Made by a program: the position numbers and the translations under genes. 64,000 nt of DNA from JABCPE02 sp963530295. GTDB lineage: Bacteria; Bacteroidota; Bacteroidia; Flavobacteriales; Weeksellaceae. The notes beneath the pieces were generated by a model that had not been told where the DNA came from, made no database searches, and worked only from the letters and a program-made list of their open reading frames with translations. The stretch spans positions 6,689 through 70,688 of the forward strand of contig CAUSCF010000008.1 of NCBI GenBank assembly GCA_963530295.1. Direction: 5' to 3'. Shown here one piece after another: positions 37,805 through 45,539 of this stretch (position 1 is the stretch's first letter; the number at the start of each line of letters is the position of its first letter).

Positions 37805-37835
37805 CAAATGTATAGGCTTTTATATTTCTGTGCAA
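37805..37835 (-). promoter_or_regulatory. Promoter of the barrel-T9SS-RHS operon
   Basis: On the - strand TTG (37835-37833), 20 bp, then TACATTTG (37812-37805): a full match to the Bacteroidetes TTG/TAnnTTTG consensus, 41 bp before the start at 37764. It is likely to drive about 13 kb through the RHS toxin and its immunity gene. Confidence 0.75.
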
Positions 37836-37897
37836 TATGATTTTTATCATGGTTTTCTTTTTTTTAAATAAAAAGCTACTTAACTATATAGTTACTA

Positions 37898-38398
37898 TTA
37901 TTCCAAACTCCATAATTTAAAATCATTCTTCTTGAATTTTTCCTCTTCTTCTTTATCTTTATTGAAAAATTCCAAAGTATCAGAAATGATTTTCTCTAAA
38001 TTCTTTTCCCAAAACCAAAGGGGTATTTTAAAATAAAACTTTCCTCTTTCATTCTCTTCAATTTCTCCGAGGTCTTTGACCAAAGTTTTGGGAACAAAAG
38101 CCCAAGGATTAGTATTTATTTTTTTGAGTGAAGCAGTAAGGATTAGTTTGTAGGATTTTTCTAATTCTTCGTATTTATCTACATAGACAAATACGCACTC
38201 TTCCTCTTGTGGAGTTTTCAATTCTTCTATTTTGGTTTCCCAAGTTTCGGTGTCAATTTCTAAACCCTCATCTTTTTTTTCTGTTTTGGATTTGGGTAAC
38301 CAAAATTCTACTTCTTTTTCTAATTCAGAAACAAAGACTTTGATGAGTGTAGCCCATTCTGTTTCTTTAACAATAGTGTAATTTTCAAAAGTTTTCAT
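37898..38398 (-). CDS. Hypothetical acidic protein of a small mobile element
   Basis: 166 residues, soluble, rich in E and K, with LWFWEKNLEKIISDTLEFF near the end. No motif recognised. Its start overlaps the preceding 61-residue gene by 14 bases, so the two form a pair. It lies at the distal end of the leftward gene block of the integrated element, where satellites and prophages keep accessory genes. Confidence 0.5.
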   Translation of the reverse strand: MKTFENYTIVKETEWATLIKVFVSELEKEVEFWLPKSKTEKKDEGLEIDTETWETKIEELKTPQEEECVFVYVDKYEELEKSYKLILTASLKKINTNPWAFVPKTLVKDLGEIEENERGKFYFKIPLWFWEKNLEKIISDTLEFFNKDKEEEEKFKKNDFKLWSLE

Positions 38399-38570
38399 CT
38401 TCTAAATCTTTTAATAGTTGTTTTTTAAGTAAATACTGCTGATGTAAAAACGCCCAATGTTCTTCAAATTTTGGGTCTTCCAGTTGCTTTTGTATAGTTT
38501 CCAAGATTTCTTCTAATTCCTCCTTTGTGGGTGGAAATAATTCTTCTGTAAATAGTTCTAATTCATTCAT
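38385..38570 (-). CDS. Small acidic protein
   Basis: 61 residues, strongly acidic, predicted all-helical (LFPPTKEELEEILETIQKQL). It overlaps the next gene by 14 bases. The pairing of a very acidic small protein with a partner is seen in inhibitor or antitoxin pairs, but nothing more specific can be said. Confidence 0.5.
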   Translation of the reverse strand: MNELELFTEELFPPTKEELEEILETIQKQLEDPKFEEHWAFLHQQYLLKKQLLKDLEDENF

Positions 38571-38580
38571 GATATTGATT

Positions 38581-38700
38581 TTAAATAAAAAATGGACTTG
38601 GAGGTATCATAAATATAAACTCTAACTTTTTCAGAAAAAAGAGTATTAACAGTGTTAATATTAGGAAAATTACTATCAATTTAGGTTTAATTTTTTTCAT
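38581..38700 (-). CDS. Small membrane peptide
   Basis: 39 codons: basic start (MKKIKPKLIV), one membrane helix rich in I, L and F, and a PPSPFF ending. It lies 10 bp upstream of the 61-residue gene on the same strand. The codon pattern and charge distribution are those of a real single-pass peptide, but with this length chance cannot be excluded. Confidence 0.35.
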   Translation of the reverse strand: MKKIKPKLIVIFLILTLLILFFLKKLEFIFMIPPSPFFI

Positions 38701-38782
38701 AGCTTTTTGTTTTATTGTTCTAAACAGATCTAAATTCATTGACAACAGAGCAATTATTTTGAAATAAAAGGACTTAAGATTC

Positions 38783-38995
38783 TCATTTTAGAAGCTTATG
38801 ATTTTTATAAATTTTTATTAAAAAATTTATAGTCTTTGTAAGAATATAAGCTGAAGCTATTGCACAATAATAGCTCCATTCTTTATTTTGAGCTCCAAAA
38901 TAGATAAGATATATCACTGCAAAAAGACTTATTCCAAACATTATTTTTTGTCGCTGAATGTCTTTGGAAAGATTTTGTTTATTTATATTTTTCAT
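38783..38995 (-). CDS. Small two-helix membrane protein
   Basis: 70 residues with two hydrophobic helices (about 20-37, FGISLFAVIYLIYFG, and 44-62) separated by a short charged loop and flanked by basic ends. It lies 15 bp downstream of the dnaB gene. Function unknown; holin-like or inner-membrane accessory roles are possible. Confidence 0.45.
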   Translation of the reverse strand: MKNINKQNLSKDIQRQKIMFGISLFAVIYLIYFGAQNKEWSYYCAIASAYILTKTINFLIKIYKNHKLLK

Positions 38996-39010
38996 ATTTT
39001 TTATTTTGGG

Positions 39011-40324
39011 TTAATATTCTATATTTCTAAATTCAGAAATCGCCATATTTACTTTATATCTCTCATCTAATAATCCTCCATTTCTATTTTTAGCTATCAT
39101 AATTTCCACCTCATTTTTTGTAGGAGCATTATTGTAATCATCCCATTCATCAATATTGTAATATTCTGGACGATAGAGGAAAATGACTTCATCTGCATCC
39201 TGTTCTATTGAACCAGACTCTCTTAAATCGGATAATTGAGGGCGTTTATTAGGTCGGCTTTCCACAGCTCTTGAAAGTTGAGAGAGAGCGATTACTGGTA
39301 TATTTAATTCTTTTGCAATAGCCTTTAATCCTGATGATATTTTGGCGATTTCTTGTTCTCTATTTTGTGATTTTTCATAAGTTGCTAATTGTAAATAATC
39401 AACAAATAAGGCTTTTATATTATATTTCAATTTCATCATTTTAGCCTTGACTTTTAAATCTTGAATAGAAATTGATGGGGTGTCATCAATGTGTATTTTT
39501 AGTTTGGTCAAGTCTTCCTTATAGTGATAATATCTCTCTCTTTCATCATCTTTCAGCCCTTTTCTCAATATTGAAGAGTTTGGAATTTTGGTATAATTTG
39601 TAATAATTCTCACAGCAATTTGTTCCGCAGACATTTCCAATGAGAATATACCTACTGCCATATTTTGGATTGCTAAATCTACTACCTGCTGAACTAAAAA
39701 TGCTGTTTTTCCCATTCCAGGTCTTCCTGCCACAATTGTAAGGTCTGAATTTTGCCAACCACCCATTGTTTTATTGATGATGCCTAATGAACTTGGGATA
39801 CCTGTAATCCCATTGAGATTAATATTGTCAAATCTCTCTTCTGCTTTATGAACAAGACTTGAAAAGCTTTGATATTGCTTATTATTGTCTATAAATTGGT
39901 CTAAAAATAAATTATCAAAATACTCAAAAGCTTTATCACGAATATCAAATATATCCATATTGGGTTCTTGAGCAAATCTTAATAATTTTGAAAACTTATC
40001 TATAAAATCTCTTTTTACAGATAGTTCCACCAAAACCATTAAATGATATTCAAAGTTTGCAGAAGAAAAAGAGTTAGTCATCAAGTCTATAACATAATGG
40101 TCTAAATGAGAATGCCCTCTCTTATTTAATTCTAATGTTACAATCATTAAATCTATCCCTTTACCATTTTCCCATAAGTCCGCAATAACAGAGTATATAA
40201 GTCTATTTTCTTTTGTTGTGAATAGATTAAGATTTAGTTTGGTATAATGGTTTGCGAACAGGGGTGGTTCTTGGATTAAATAAGCTAAAATTTCTTTTTC
40301 TAATTTAATATTTGCGTTATTCAT
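39011..40324 (-). CDS. dnaB: Replicative DNA helicase DnaB (element-borne)
   Basis: 437 residues. N-terminal DnaB domain (LEKEILAYLIQEPPLFANHY), linker, and RecA-type core with Walker A GRPGMGKT at 200-207, Walker B ALFVDYLQL, and RESGSIEQDADEVIFLYRP near the end. It is shorter than chromosomal DnaB and lies beside a replication-initiator-like gene (overlap 8 bp), so it serves replication of the integrated element rather than the chromosome. Confidence 0.9.
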   Translation of the reverse strand: MNNANIKLEKEILAYLIQEPPLFANHYTKLNLNLFTTKENRLIYSVIADLWENGKGIDLMIVTLELNKRGHSHLDHYVIDLMTNSFSSANFEYHLMVLVELSVKRDFIDKFSKLLRFAQEPNMDIFDIRDKAFEYFDNLFLDQFIDNNKQYQSFSSLVHKAEERFDNINLNGITGIPSSLGIINKTMGGWQNSDLTIVAGRPGMGKTAFLVQQVVDLAIQNMAVGIFSLEMSAEQIAVRIITNYTKIPNSSILRKGLKDDERERYYHYKEDLTKLKIHIDDTPSISIQDLKVKAKMMKLKYNIKALFVDYLQLATYEKSQNREQEIAKISSGLKAIAKELNIPVIALSQLSRAVESRPNKRPQLSDLRESGSIEQDADEVIFLYRPEYYNIDEWDDYNNAPTKNEVEIMIAKNRNGGLLDERYKVNMAISEFRNIEY

Positions 40325-41021
40325 TGTAAGTTTGTTTTGGGCGTTTTATAGTAGGAATGTTATTTGGCTGAAGTCCTGAAGGTTTCTTTTTTGAGGTTTT
40401 TAAATGTGGCAGTGTGTTTTTCAAATTGTTTTGCCACTTATTTATAGGGATTCCAAGTCCATTGACCCAGCCATTGTCTCTCCATGATTCATATTTTGAT
40501 TTGATAGCAAAATCCATTGTTTCATCATAAATTTCTAAACTTTTAGCAAAATTCATAAACTCATCTAATGAGGGTATATTTATATTTTCTCTTGTTGATG
40601 TATGAATTGTTTTTTCTTCTAATATTTTAGGTTGAATATCATTTATAATAGGGCTTTCTATCATTTTTTTGAATGGTTCTGATTCTTGACTTACTTTATT
40701 TTTAATATTTAAAGTCTCTTTTTGGAGTGATTCTTGTTGTAAGAAAGAAATATCAGTTATTATTCTATAAATACTTGGCACCCCATTTCTTGTTTGATAC
40801 TGAATTAAACCAACATTTCTTAATTTTGATTTAAGAGCATTAATAGTTGGTCTAGTTAAAGATAATTTTTGACCTATTGCATTATCTGATATTGTGAAAT
40901 CTTTGCCATCATTTTGTCTACATTTTTCCAATAGAAAAAAATATAATGCAATAGCAGATGCTCCTAATGGAGATTTTTCATTTATAGACCAAAATTTGGT
41001 TGTTAATTCAGTATAATTCAT
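40317..41021 (-). CDS. Winged-helix replication initiator-like protein (DnaD/phage O type)
   Basis: 234 residues. Residues 20-95 form a winged helix (SPLGASAIALYFFLLEKC, then DNAIGQKLSLTRPTINALKSKL, and VGLIQYQTR). A linker and a C-terminal part with a conserved-looking WRDNGWVNGLG and KWQNNLKNTL follow. This layout, next to dnaB, matches phage replisome organisers that bind the origin and load DnaB. The origin is often inside such a gene, but I see no iterons. Confidence 0.7.
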   Translation of the reverse strand: MNYTELTTKFWSINEKSPLGASAIALYFFLLEKCRQNDGKDFTISDNAIGQKLSLTRPTINALKSKLRNVGLIQYQTRNGVPSIYRIITDISFLQQESLQKETLNIKNKVSQESEPFKKMIESPIINDIQPKILEEKTIHTSTRENINIPSLDEFMNFAKSLEIYDETMDFAIKSKYESWRDNGWVNGLGIPINKWQNNLKNTLPHLKTSKKKPSGLQPNNIPTIKRPKQTYNE

Positions 41022-41287
41022 AATTCATTCTCTTTTGCTATAATTTCAAGAACTTTTTTCTTATCTATTACGATTAACTTTCCCACTTGAGATATTGCGT
41101 CATCTATCATCCCAGAGTTTTTAATTTTAGAAGCAGTTGTTCTTGAACAGCCTAATATCTTTGCCAAGCCTTTCAATCCATACACATATTCTTTAATTTC
41201 TTTTTTTTGCCCAGTTACTACCTTATGCAACTCTATATATTCTGCCACTGTAAGGTGTAATAATTGAGTATTAGGATTGATGTCCAT
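41018..41287 (-). CDS. DUF3853 family DNA-binding protein
   Basis: 89 residues: a helix-turn-helix of MerR/excisionase type (YVYGLKGLAKILGCSRTTASKIKNSG) and a basic end with KLIVIDKKKVLEI. DUF3853 proteins are common in mobile elements of Bacteroidota, where they resemble excisionase or AlpA-type regulators. It overlaps the initiator gene by 4 bases and is a paralogue of the gene just upstream. Confidence 0.75.
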   Translation of the reverse strand: MDINPNTQLLHLTVAEYIELHKVVTGQKKEIKEYVYGLKGLAKILGCSRTTASKIKNSGMIDDAISQVGKLIVIDKKKVLEIIAKENEL

Positions 41288-41292
41288 AGTAT

Positions 41293-41577
41293 TTATAATT
41301 TATTATTAAATAACTCTAAAGCTTTTTCTCTATCAATAATTATTTTTCTGCCTCTTTGGATTATTGCTTCATCAAATATTCCTTGACTTTTTAATCGAGA
41401 AGCGTGGGTTTTAGAACACCCTATTAAATCTGCTAGACCATTAATTCCATATACATACTCTTTTTTTTCTATAACTTCTTGTTCTGGATTATTAGGTATT
41501 TCGGTATATTTCTGAAACGCTTGTAAAAAATCACCAAGAGTCAGTTGCCACATTGGAGTGTCTCTATCAATATTCAT
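41293..41577 (-). CDS. DUF3853 family DNA-binding protein (paralogue)
   Basis: 94 residues with the same layout as its neighbour (YVYGINGLADLIGCSKTHASRLKSQG, then RKIIIDREKALELF). The two are separated by 5 bp and are clearly duplicates that have diverged. Two tandem copies suggest division of labour, for example excision versus transcription, which is an inference. Confidence 0.75.
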   Translation of the reverse strand: MNIDRDTPMWQLTLGDFLQAFQKYTEIPNNPEQEVIEKKEYVYGINGLADLIGCSKTHASRLKSQGIFDEAIIQRGRKIIIDREKALELFNNKL

Positions 41578-41579
41578 TT

Positions 41580-42176
41580 TTATGATTTTAAGTCAGTTAT
41601 CATTACTTCCATTTTACATTCCAAAGAATACTTATTATTCATTGCTTTTTCATAGAGAATATCTATAATTCTGTCGTCAAAGGAGTTTCCACTCATCACT
41701 CTAATTATTTTACTATAAGAAATTTTATTTTCTTTGGAAACATTTGTCAAATCCCCTCTATAAAAGTATTTACGAAGTTCTTCTACAAATTGTTTTTGTA
41801 ATATTTTTCTTCTTTCTGCTATTCTTTCAGGTGAAACTTCAATAGAATAATAATTTAGACTTTGCTCTCTGAGCCTTTTTTCACATTCTATAAAGTATAT
41901 TCTTGCTTGTTTTCCTTTTTCGTTTCTTTCCAGCATTGAAAGTTCTTTTGCCATATCTATTGAAAGAAGGTATTCTTTCATTGGGCGTCCTCCTTTTGGG
42001 TTTTTTCCAATTTCGGAAAAAACTACATAGTCTTGATTTTCAATGAATCCAAATTGCTCAATACGCTCATTTATCCATGCTCCAAAAACTTTTCCTACCT
42101 CCAAAAACTTATGTAATTCCCTCGCTGAAATAAAAGAATTTCCATTGTGTTGTGTAATTTTAATTAACTCTTTCAT
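41580..42176 (-). CDS. AntA/AntB family antirepressor
   Basis: 198 residues. The N-terminal AntA/AntB domain is clear: ISARELHKFLEVGKVFGAWI, FGFIENQDYVVFSEIGKNPKG and YLLSIDMAKELSMLERNEKG. The C-terminal part is a helical domain of unknown type. Such proteins counter a phage repressor and promote induction. It is the second gene of the leftward block, opposite the repressor gene. Confidence 0.85.
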   Translation of the reverse strand: MKELIKITQHNGNSFISARELHKFLEVGKVFGAWINERIEQFGFIENQDYVVFSEIGKNPKGGRPMKEYLLSIDMAKELSMLERNEKGKQARIYFIECEKRLREQSLNYYSIEVSPERIAERRKILQKQFVEELRKYFYRGDLTNVSKENKISYSKIIRVMSGNSFDDRIIDILYEKAMNNKYSLECKMEVMITDLKS

Positions 42177-42414
42177 TTTTAGATTTTTTAGGTTTTACTG
42201 ATGAATTATATAACTGATAATTTTTAAAAATCTCTTCTTCTGTAAAGCCTTGTTCTTTATAGAACATTACCGCTTCCCAAAGGGTTAGATTCCTGCTATT
42301 CCTTCTTGCTAAACCAAGAACTGATTGTTGCTGATTTCCAAGTCTTTTTGCTAATTCTATACTGAAGTTATTATCATTCAGTATTTTTTCAATGATGGTT
42401 TCACTTACTTCCAT
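42160..42414 (-). CDS. Cro-like DNA-binding protein
   Basis: 84 residues with a probable helix-turn-helix (FSIELAKRLGNQQQSVLGLA). It is the first leftward gene, divergent from the repressor at 42564, and overlaps the antirepressor by 17 bases, so its place equals that of cro or xis. The family is not certain. Confidence 0.6.
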   Translation of the reverse strand: MEVSETIIEKILNDNNFSIELAKRLGNQQQSVLGLARRNSRNLTLWEAVMFYKEQGFTEEEIFKNYQLYNSSVKPKKSKNERVN

Positions 42415-42563
42415 AATTTTTATATATTTGTTGTTAATTTGTATTTAAAATATAACTATATTTATATTGCGAATATATAATATTTTATATAAAATACCGC
42501 TATTTATATACTTTATTATGTAAATATTATTGTAAATAACTGATTGTCAGAAACAAAATTTTT
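42415..42563. promoter_or_regulatory. Divergent operator/promoter region of the element
   Basis: 149 bp, very AT-rich, between the divergent Cro-like and repressor genes. It holds a palindrome TATATT-GCG-AATATA at 42463-42477 and an imperfect inverted repeat around ACCGCTATTTATA near 42505. TATATTTG at 42422-42429 matches a rightward -7 element, which would give a leader of about 130 bases for the repressor. Operator function is inferred from position. Confidence 0.5.
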
Positions 42564-42971
42564 ATGAAAGATAGATTAATAATTTTTTTAGAATATTTAG
42601 GCATTGGACAAAATAAATTTGCTCAAAATGTAGGTTTGTCTGCTGGATATGTTAATAATTTAGGAGAAAATATCAGCTCTCGAAGTTTAAATAAGATATT
42701 GAATGTGTACCCTCAATTAAATGAAAAATGGCTTTTAACAGGAAAAGGAGAAATGATTAAACCAATAAATACGCAAAAAGCAAAAGGAAATAATAGTATA
42801 AACAGTAATATAAATAACATTGAAGGAAATGTGACAATTTCTCACAATGATTTTTCAAATTTATTAGAGCTTCAAAAAGGGTATCAAGATGTACAAAAGG
42901 AATTAAATGAAAGATTAAAAACAAGTCAAAAACAAATAGATACATTATTGGAAATTCTAAAGAATAAGTAA
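42564..42971 (+). CDS. XRE-type repressor of the element
   Basis: 135 residues. Residues 1-70 are a helix-turn-helix domain of Bacteroidota phage repressors (LGIGQNKFAQNVGLSAGYVN, ending NEKWLLTGKGEM). A low-complexity NNSINSNINNIEGN linker and a coiled coil (LQKGYQDVQKELNERLK) follow; there is no S24 peptidase domain, so relief of repression must come from a partner such as the AntA/AntB protein. Rightward, followed 2 bp later by the next gene. Confidence 0.8.
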   Translation: MKDRLIIFLEYLGIGQNKFAQNVGLSAGYVNNLGENISSRSLNKILNVYPQLNEKWLLTGKGEMIKPINTQKAKGNNSINSNINNIEGNVTISHNDFSNLLELQKGYQDVQKELNERLKTSQKQIDTLLEILKNK

Positions 42972-42973
42972 TT

Positions 42974-43603
42974 ATGAAAAAGTTTCTCCTCGTAGCATTA
43001 ACATTTCATGCTATCTTTTTTTCTGCACAAAAGAAAGATAATTGTACAGATATAATGAAGAGATGGGATGGTTGGGATATTTATAAAAAACCTACCACCG
43101 AGAGTGTAAAAAAATGCATCTCCAAAGATGAAAGAAAAATTAAAATAGAAGTTATAAATAAAGGAGATTATAAAGACTTATACCAAATTCTATATTTAGA
43201 GTTTAAAAAAGTAAACAATAATGATTTCTCTCCTATTCTGAAATATTCTGAACACACACCAAATATTGTAGTAGATGAAACTTATGATAAAATAAATTGG
43301 AGAGGAGAAGGAGGTGTTATTAATGAACACACTATATTTGTTTTTCAAGGATATAGTGGAGTAGAAAGCGATCCCAATATATCATTAAAAGAAATAGAGA
43401 TTTACGAAACCACAGCTCCTGTTTTATCTGGAATATTAAGAATAATGGGAACATATCGCAAAGATTTTAACCATAACGAGCCTACAAATCTTACTAAAAT
43501 AATAAATATATATTCAGATGGCAAATTATTGATTTCAAAAGAATACAAATTTAGTGAACTTGAAAGAACAGGTGGAATAACCATAGAATTTAATAGTAAA
43601 TGA
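42974..43603 (+). CDS. Secreted protein of unknown function
   Basis: 209 residues, signal peptide (MKKFLLVALTFHAIFFSAQ), then a domain with two early cysteines (NCTDIMKRWDGW and VKKCIS) and a beta-rich body. It sits between repressor and integrase and overlaps the integrase start by 4 bases, so it is expressed with the lysogenic genes. A superinfection-exclusion or other prophage-conversion role is possible, with no direct support. Confidence 0.55.
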   Translation: MKKFLLVALTFHAIFFSAQKKDNCTDIMKRWDGWDIYKKPTTESVKKCISKDERKIKIEVINKGDYKDLYQILYLEFKKVNNNDFSPILKYSEHTPNIVVDETYDKINWRGEGGVINEHTIFVFQGYSGVESDPNISLKEIEIYETTAPVLSGILRIMGTYRKDFNHNEPTNLTKIINIYSDGKLLISKEYKFSELERTGGITIEFNSK

Positions 43604-44859
43604 TAAAATACCACGCACAATTTTTATTAGACAAAGAAAAAGACAACCCTACTGCTAAACTTCGTTATAGGATAAAATGGAGTGGATTTATCGTTGCTTT
43701 TAATGTAGGCTATAGAGTAGAAGTTGATAAGTGGAGTAAGGAAACTCAACGCTGTAAAATAAACACTACACACGGTGACAAGAAAGTTCCTGCAAATGCC
43801 ATCAATCGTAAGATACAAAAATATGAAGAGGCGAGTGAAAGTGTTTTTATGACTTTTGAAAAGAAAAAGATCATACCAACAGCAGACGAATTCAGAGCTG
43901 CTTTCAATAATGAAATAGGTAGAGAAAAGAAAAAAGAAAATGATTTGACCTTTTTCCAGATTTATGACTTATTTGTAGAGGAAGAGGGAAAGAAAAATCT
44001 TTGGACAAAGGCTACTTATCAAAAAATGCAAACACAGAAAAATTATCTGCTAAACTTTAATCCAAATATTAATTTTTGTGATCTTACAGAAAAAACTTTA
44101 ATGGAGTATCAATATTATTTACAAGAAGATATAAAGTTAAAAAACTCCACTTTATTGAAAAAATTTTCATTTTTAAAATGGTTTTTAAGATGGGCTTTAA
44201 GAAAAAAATATCTTTTTGATAACACTTTTGAAATATTTAAACCTAAACTAAAAACAACACAAAAGAAGATAATATTTCTTACTCAAACTGAACTTAATCA
44301 ACTAAAAAAATATGAAATTCCTATACAAAAACAATATCTTGAAAGAGTTAGAGATATATTTCTTTTTCAATGCTTTACAGGATTAAGATATTCTGATGTG
44401 GCTAACCTTAAAAAAGGGGATATTAAAGGTGATACTATCCATATTACAACTATAAAAACCTCCGATAGTTTAATTATTGAACTAAATAACCATAGTAGGA
44501 GACTTATCGAAAAATACAAAAATAATAAGTTTAAAAATAATAAAATTTTTCCTATAATCACGAATCAAAAAATGAATGAATATCTAAAAGAACTTGGAGA
44601 GTTGGCAGAAATAAATGAAATAATAAGAGAAACTTATTATAGAGGAAATAAAAGGTTTGATATAGAAACCCCAAAATATGCTTTGTTAGGCACGCATGCT
44701 GGGAGGAGAACTTTTATTTGTAATGCTCTTTCTTTGGGAATCCCACCACAAGTTGTTATGAAGTGGACAGGACATAGTGATTACAAGGCAATGAAACCAT
44801 ACATTGACATTGCTGATGAAATTAAAATAAATGCAATGGAAAAATTTAACCTTTTATAA
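43600..44859 (+). CDS. Tyrosine recombinase (integrase)
   Basis: 419 residues: arm-type N-terminal domain, SAM-like core-binding domain (about 120-220), and a catalytic domain with R263 (FTGLRYSDV), H366-x-x-R369 (THAGRRTF), H392 (WTGHSDY) and nucleophile Y401 (MKPYIDI). This is the Bacteroidota phage/transposon integrase type. It is the last rightward gene; the attachment site should lie near 44.9-45.4 kb or left of 38 kb, but I could not identify matching repeats. Confidence 0.9.
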   Translation: MIKYHAQFLLDKEKDNPTAKLRYRIKWSGFIVAFNVGYRVEVDKWSKETQRCKINTTHGDKKVPANAINRKIQKYEEASESVFMTFEKKKIIPTADEFRAAFNNEIGREKKKENDLTFFQIYDLFVEEEGKKNLWTKATYQKMQTQKNYLLNFNPNINFCDLTEKTLMEYQYYLQEDIKLKNSTLLKKFSFLKWFLRWALRKKYLFDNTFEIFKPKLKTTQKKIIFLTQTELNQLKKYEIPIQKQYLERVRDIFLFQCFTGLRYSDVANLKKGDIKGDTIHITTIKTSDSLIIELNNHSRRLIEKYKNNKFKNNKIFPIITNQKMNEYLKELGELAEINEIIRETYYRGNKRFDIETPKYALLGTHAGRRTFICNALSLGIPPQVVMKWTGHSDYKAMKPYIDIADEIKINAMEKFNLL

Positions 44860-44874
44860 TTAAAAACATATATT

Positions 44875-45041
44875 ATGAATATCAAAAACAATAACCTGAG
44901 AAAAATTAGAAGAGAAAAAGATTTAACTCAAGTACCATTGAAAGAAATATTGCTACAGGAGATGAGGAAATAGATTATCATAAACTTAATAAAGCTATTG
45001 AAATAGCAGATATTAAGAGTTTTGTAGAGGAAAACTCTTAG
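44875..45041 (+). pseudogene. Decayed XRE-type regulator fragment
   Basis: Starts MNIKNNNLRKIRREKDLTQV, the opening of a helix-turn-helix protein, but the helix-turn-helix is cut short. A second frame then gives IATGDEEIDYHKLNKAIEIA and SFVEENS-stop. The two halves are joined by a deletion and frame change. Confidence 0.45.
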
Positions 45042-45042
45042 A

Positions 45043-45319
45043 TTAAAAACTAAAATAGGAGCTTCAGGTAATGGGATACTAGGAGGTCAAAAACAATGAT
45101 TTTTAATTGCTCGTGCAATATATATAAAAATCCTTATTATATTTTCTTTGATGAAGCAATAAGTGCTTCAAATGCTAAAAATAAAAGAAAAATTCATGAA
45201 AATTTACAATTCTTTTTTAAGGAGAAAACAGTACTTGTTGTTGCTCATAGGTTATAAACAATGAAAAATGCTGATAATATGGTTGTTTAATTATAAATCA
45301 GTTAGAATTGGGAACTTAA
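45043..45319 (+). pseudogene. ABC-transporter ATPase end (peptidase-type exporter), decayed
   Basis: Across two frames the reading is KIGASGNGILGGQKQ-stop-FLIARAIY, then NPYYIFFDEAISASNAK, LQFFFKEKTVLVVAHRL-stop-TMKNADNMVV and NQLELGT-stop. These are the signature, Walker B, D-loop and H-loop of an ABC ATPase of the kind fused to C39 peptidase exporters. TGA replaces an arginine codon, TAA a serine codon, and there is a frameshift; the D-loop SLDA has also decayed. No promoter or N-terminus remains. Confidence 0.7.
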
Positions 45320-45479
45320 ATAAACCTAATAGAAAAAATCCCTCCCCTGCCCCCTACAAATAATTAATTTACAGGAACTTATCTTTACACTAAAAATAGA
45401 GATTAAGAATATTCTCTAACTACCTACAATGATTAAACCGATATAGAGAGGAATTATGCTTTTTTGATTTTTTCAAGAG

Positions 45480-45508
45480 ATAAAAGGCCAGAATATTCTG
45501 GCCTTTCA
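45480..45508 (-). terminator. Strong palindromic terminator of the restriction operon
   Basis: 45483-45506 is a perfect 24-bp palindrome (AAAGGCCAGAAT and its complement) with T-rich continuation on the - strand. It lies 31 bp after the hsdM stop and ends the hsdR-S-prrC-hsdM operon. Confidence 0.8.
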
Positions 45509-45539
45509 CTATTTTCATAAAGTATAGAATTGTACATTA

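Noticed and set aside
45335..45345. AAAATCCCTCC shared with 54771-54781
   Set aside because: Only 11 bp in common; the following bases differ from the tmRNA-like repeat. Kept as a possible border only, not called an attachment site.
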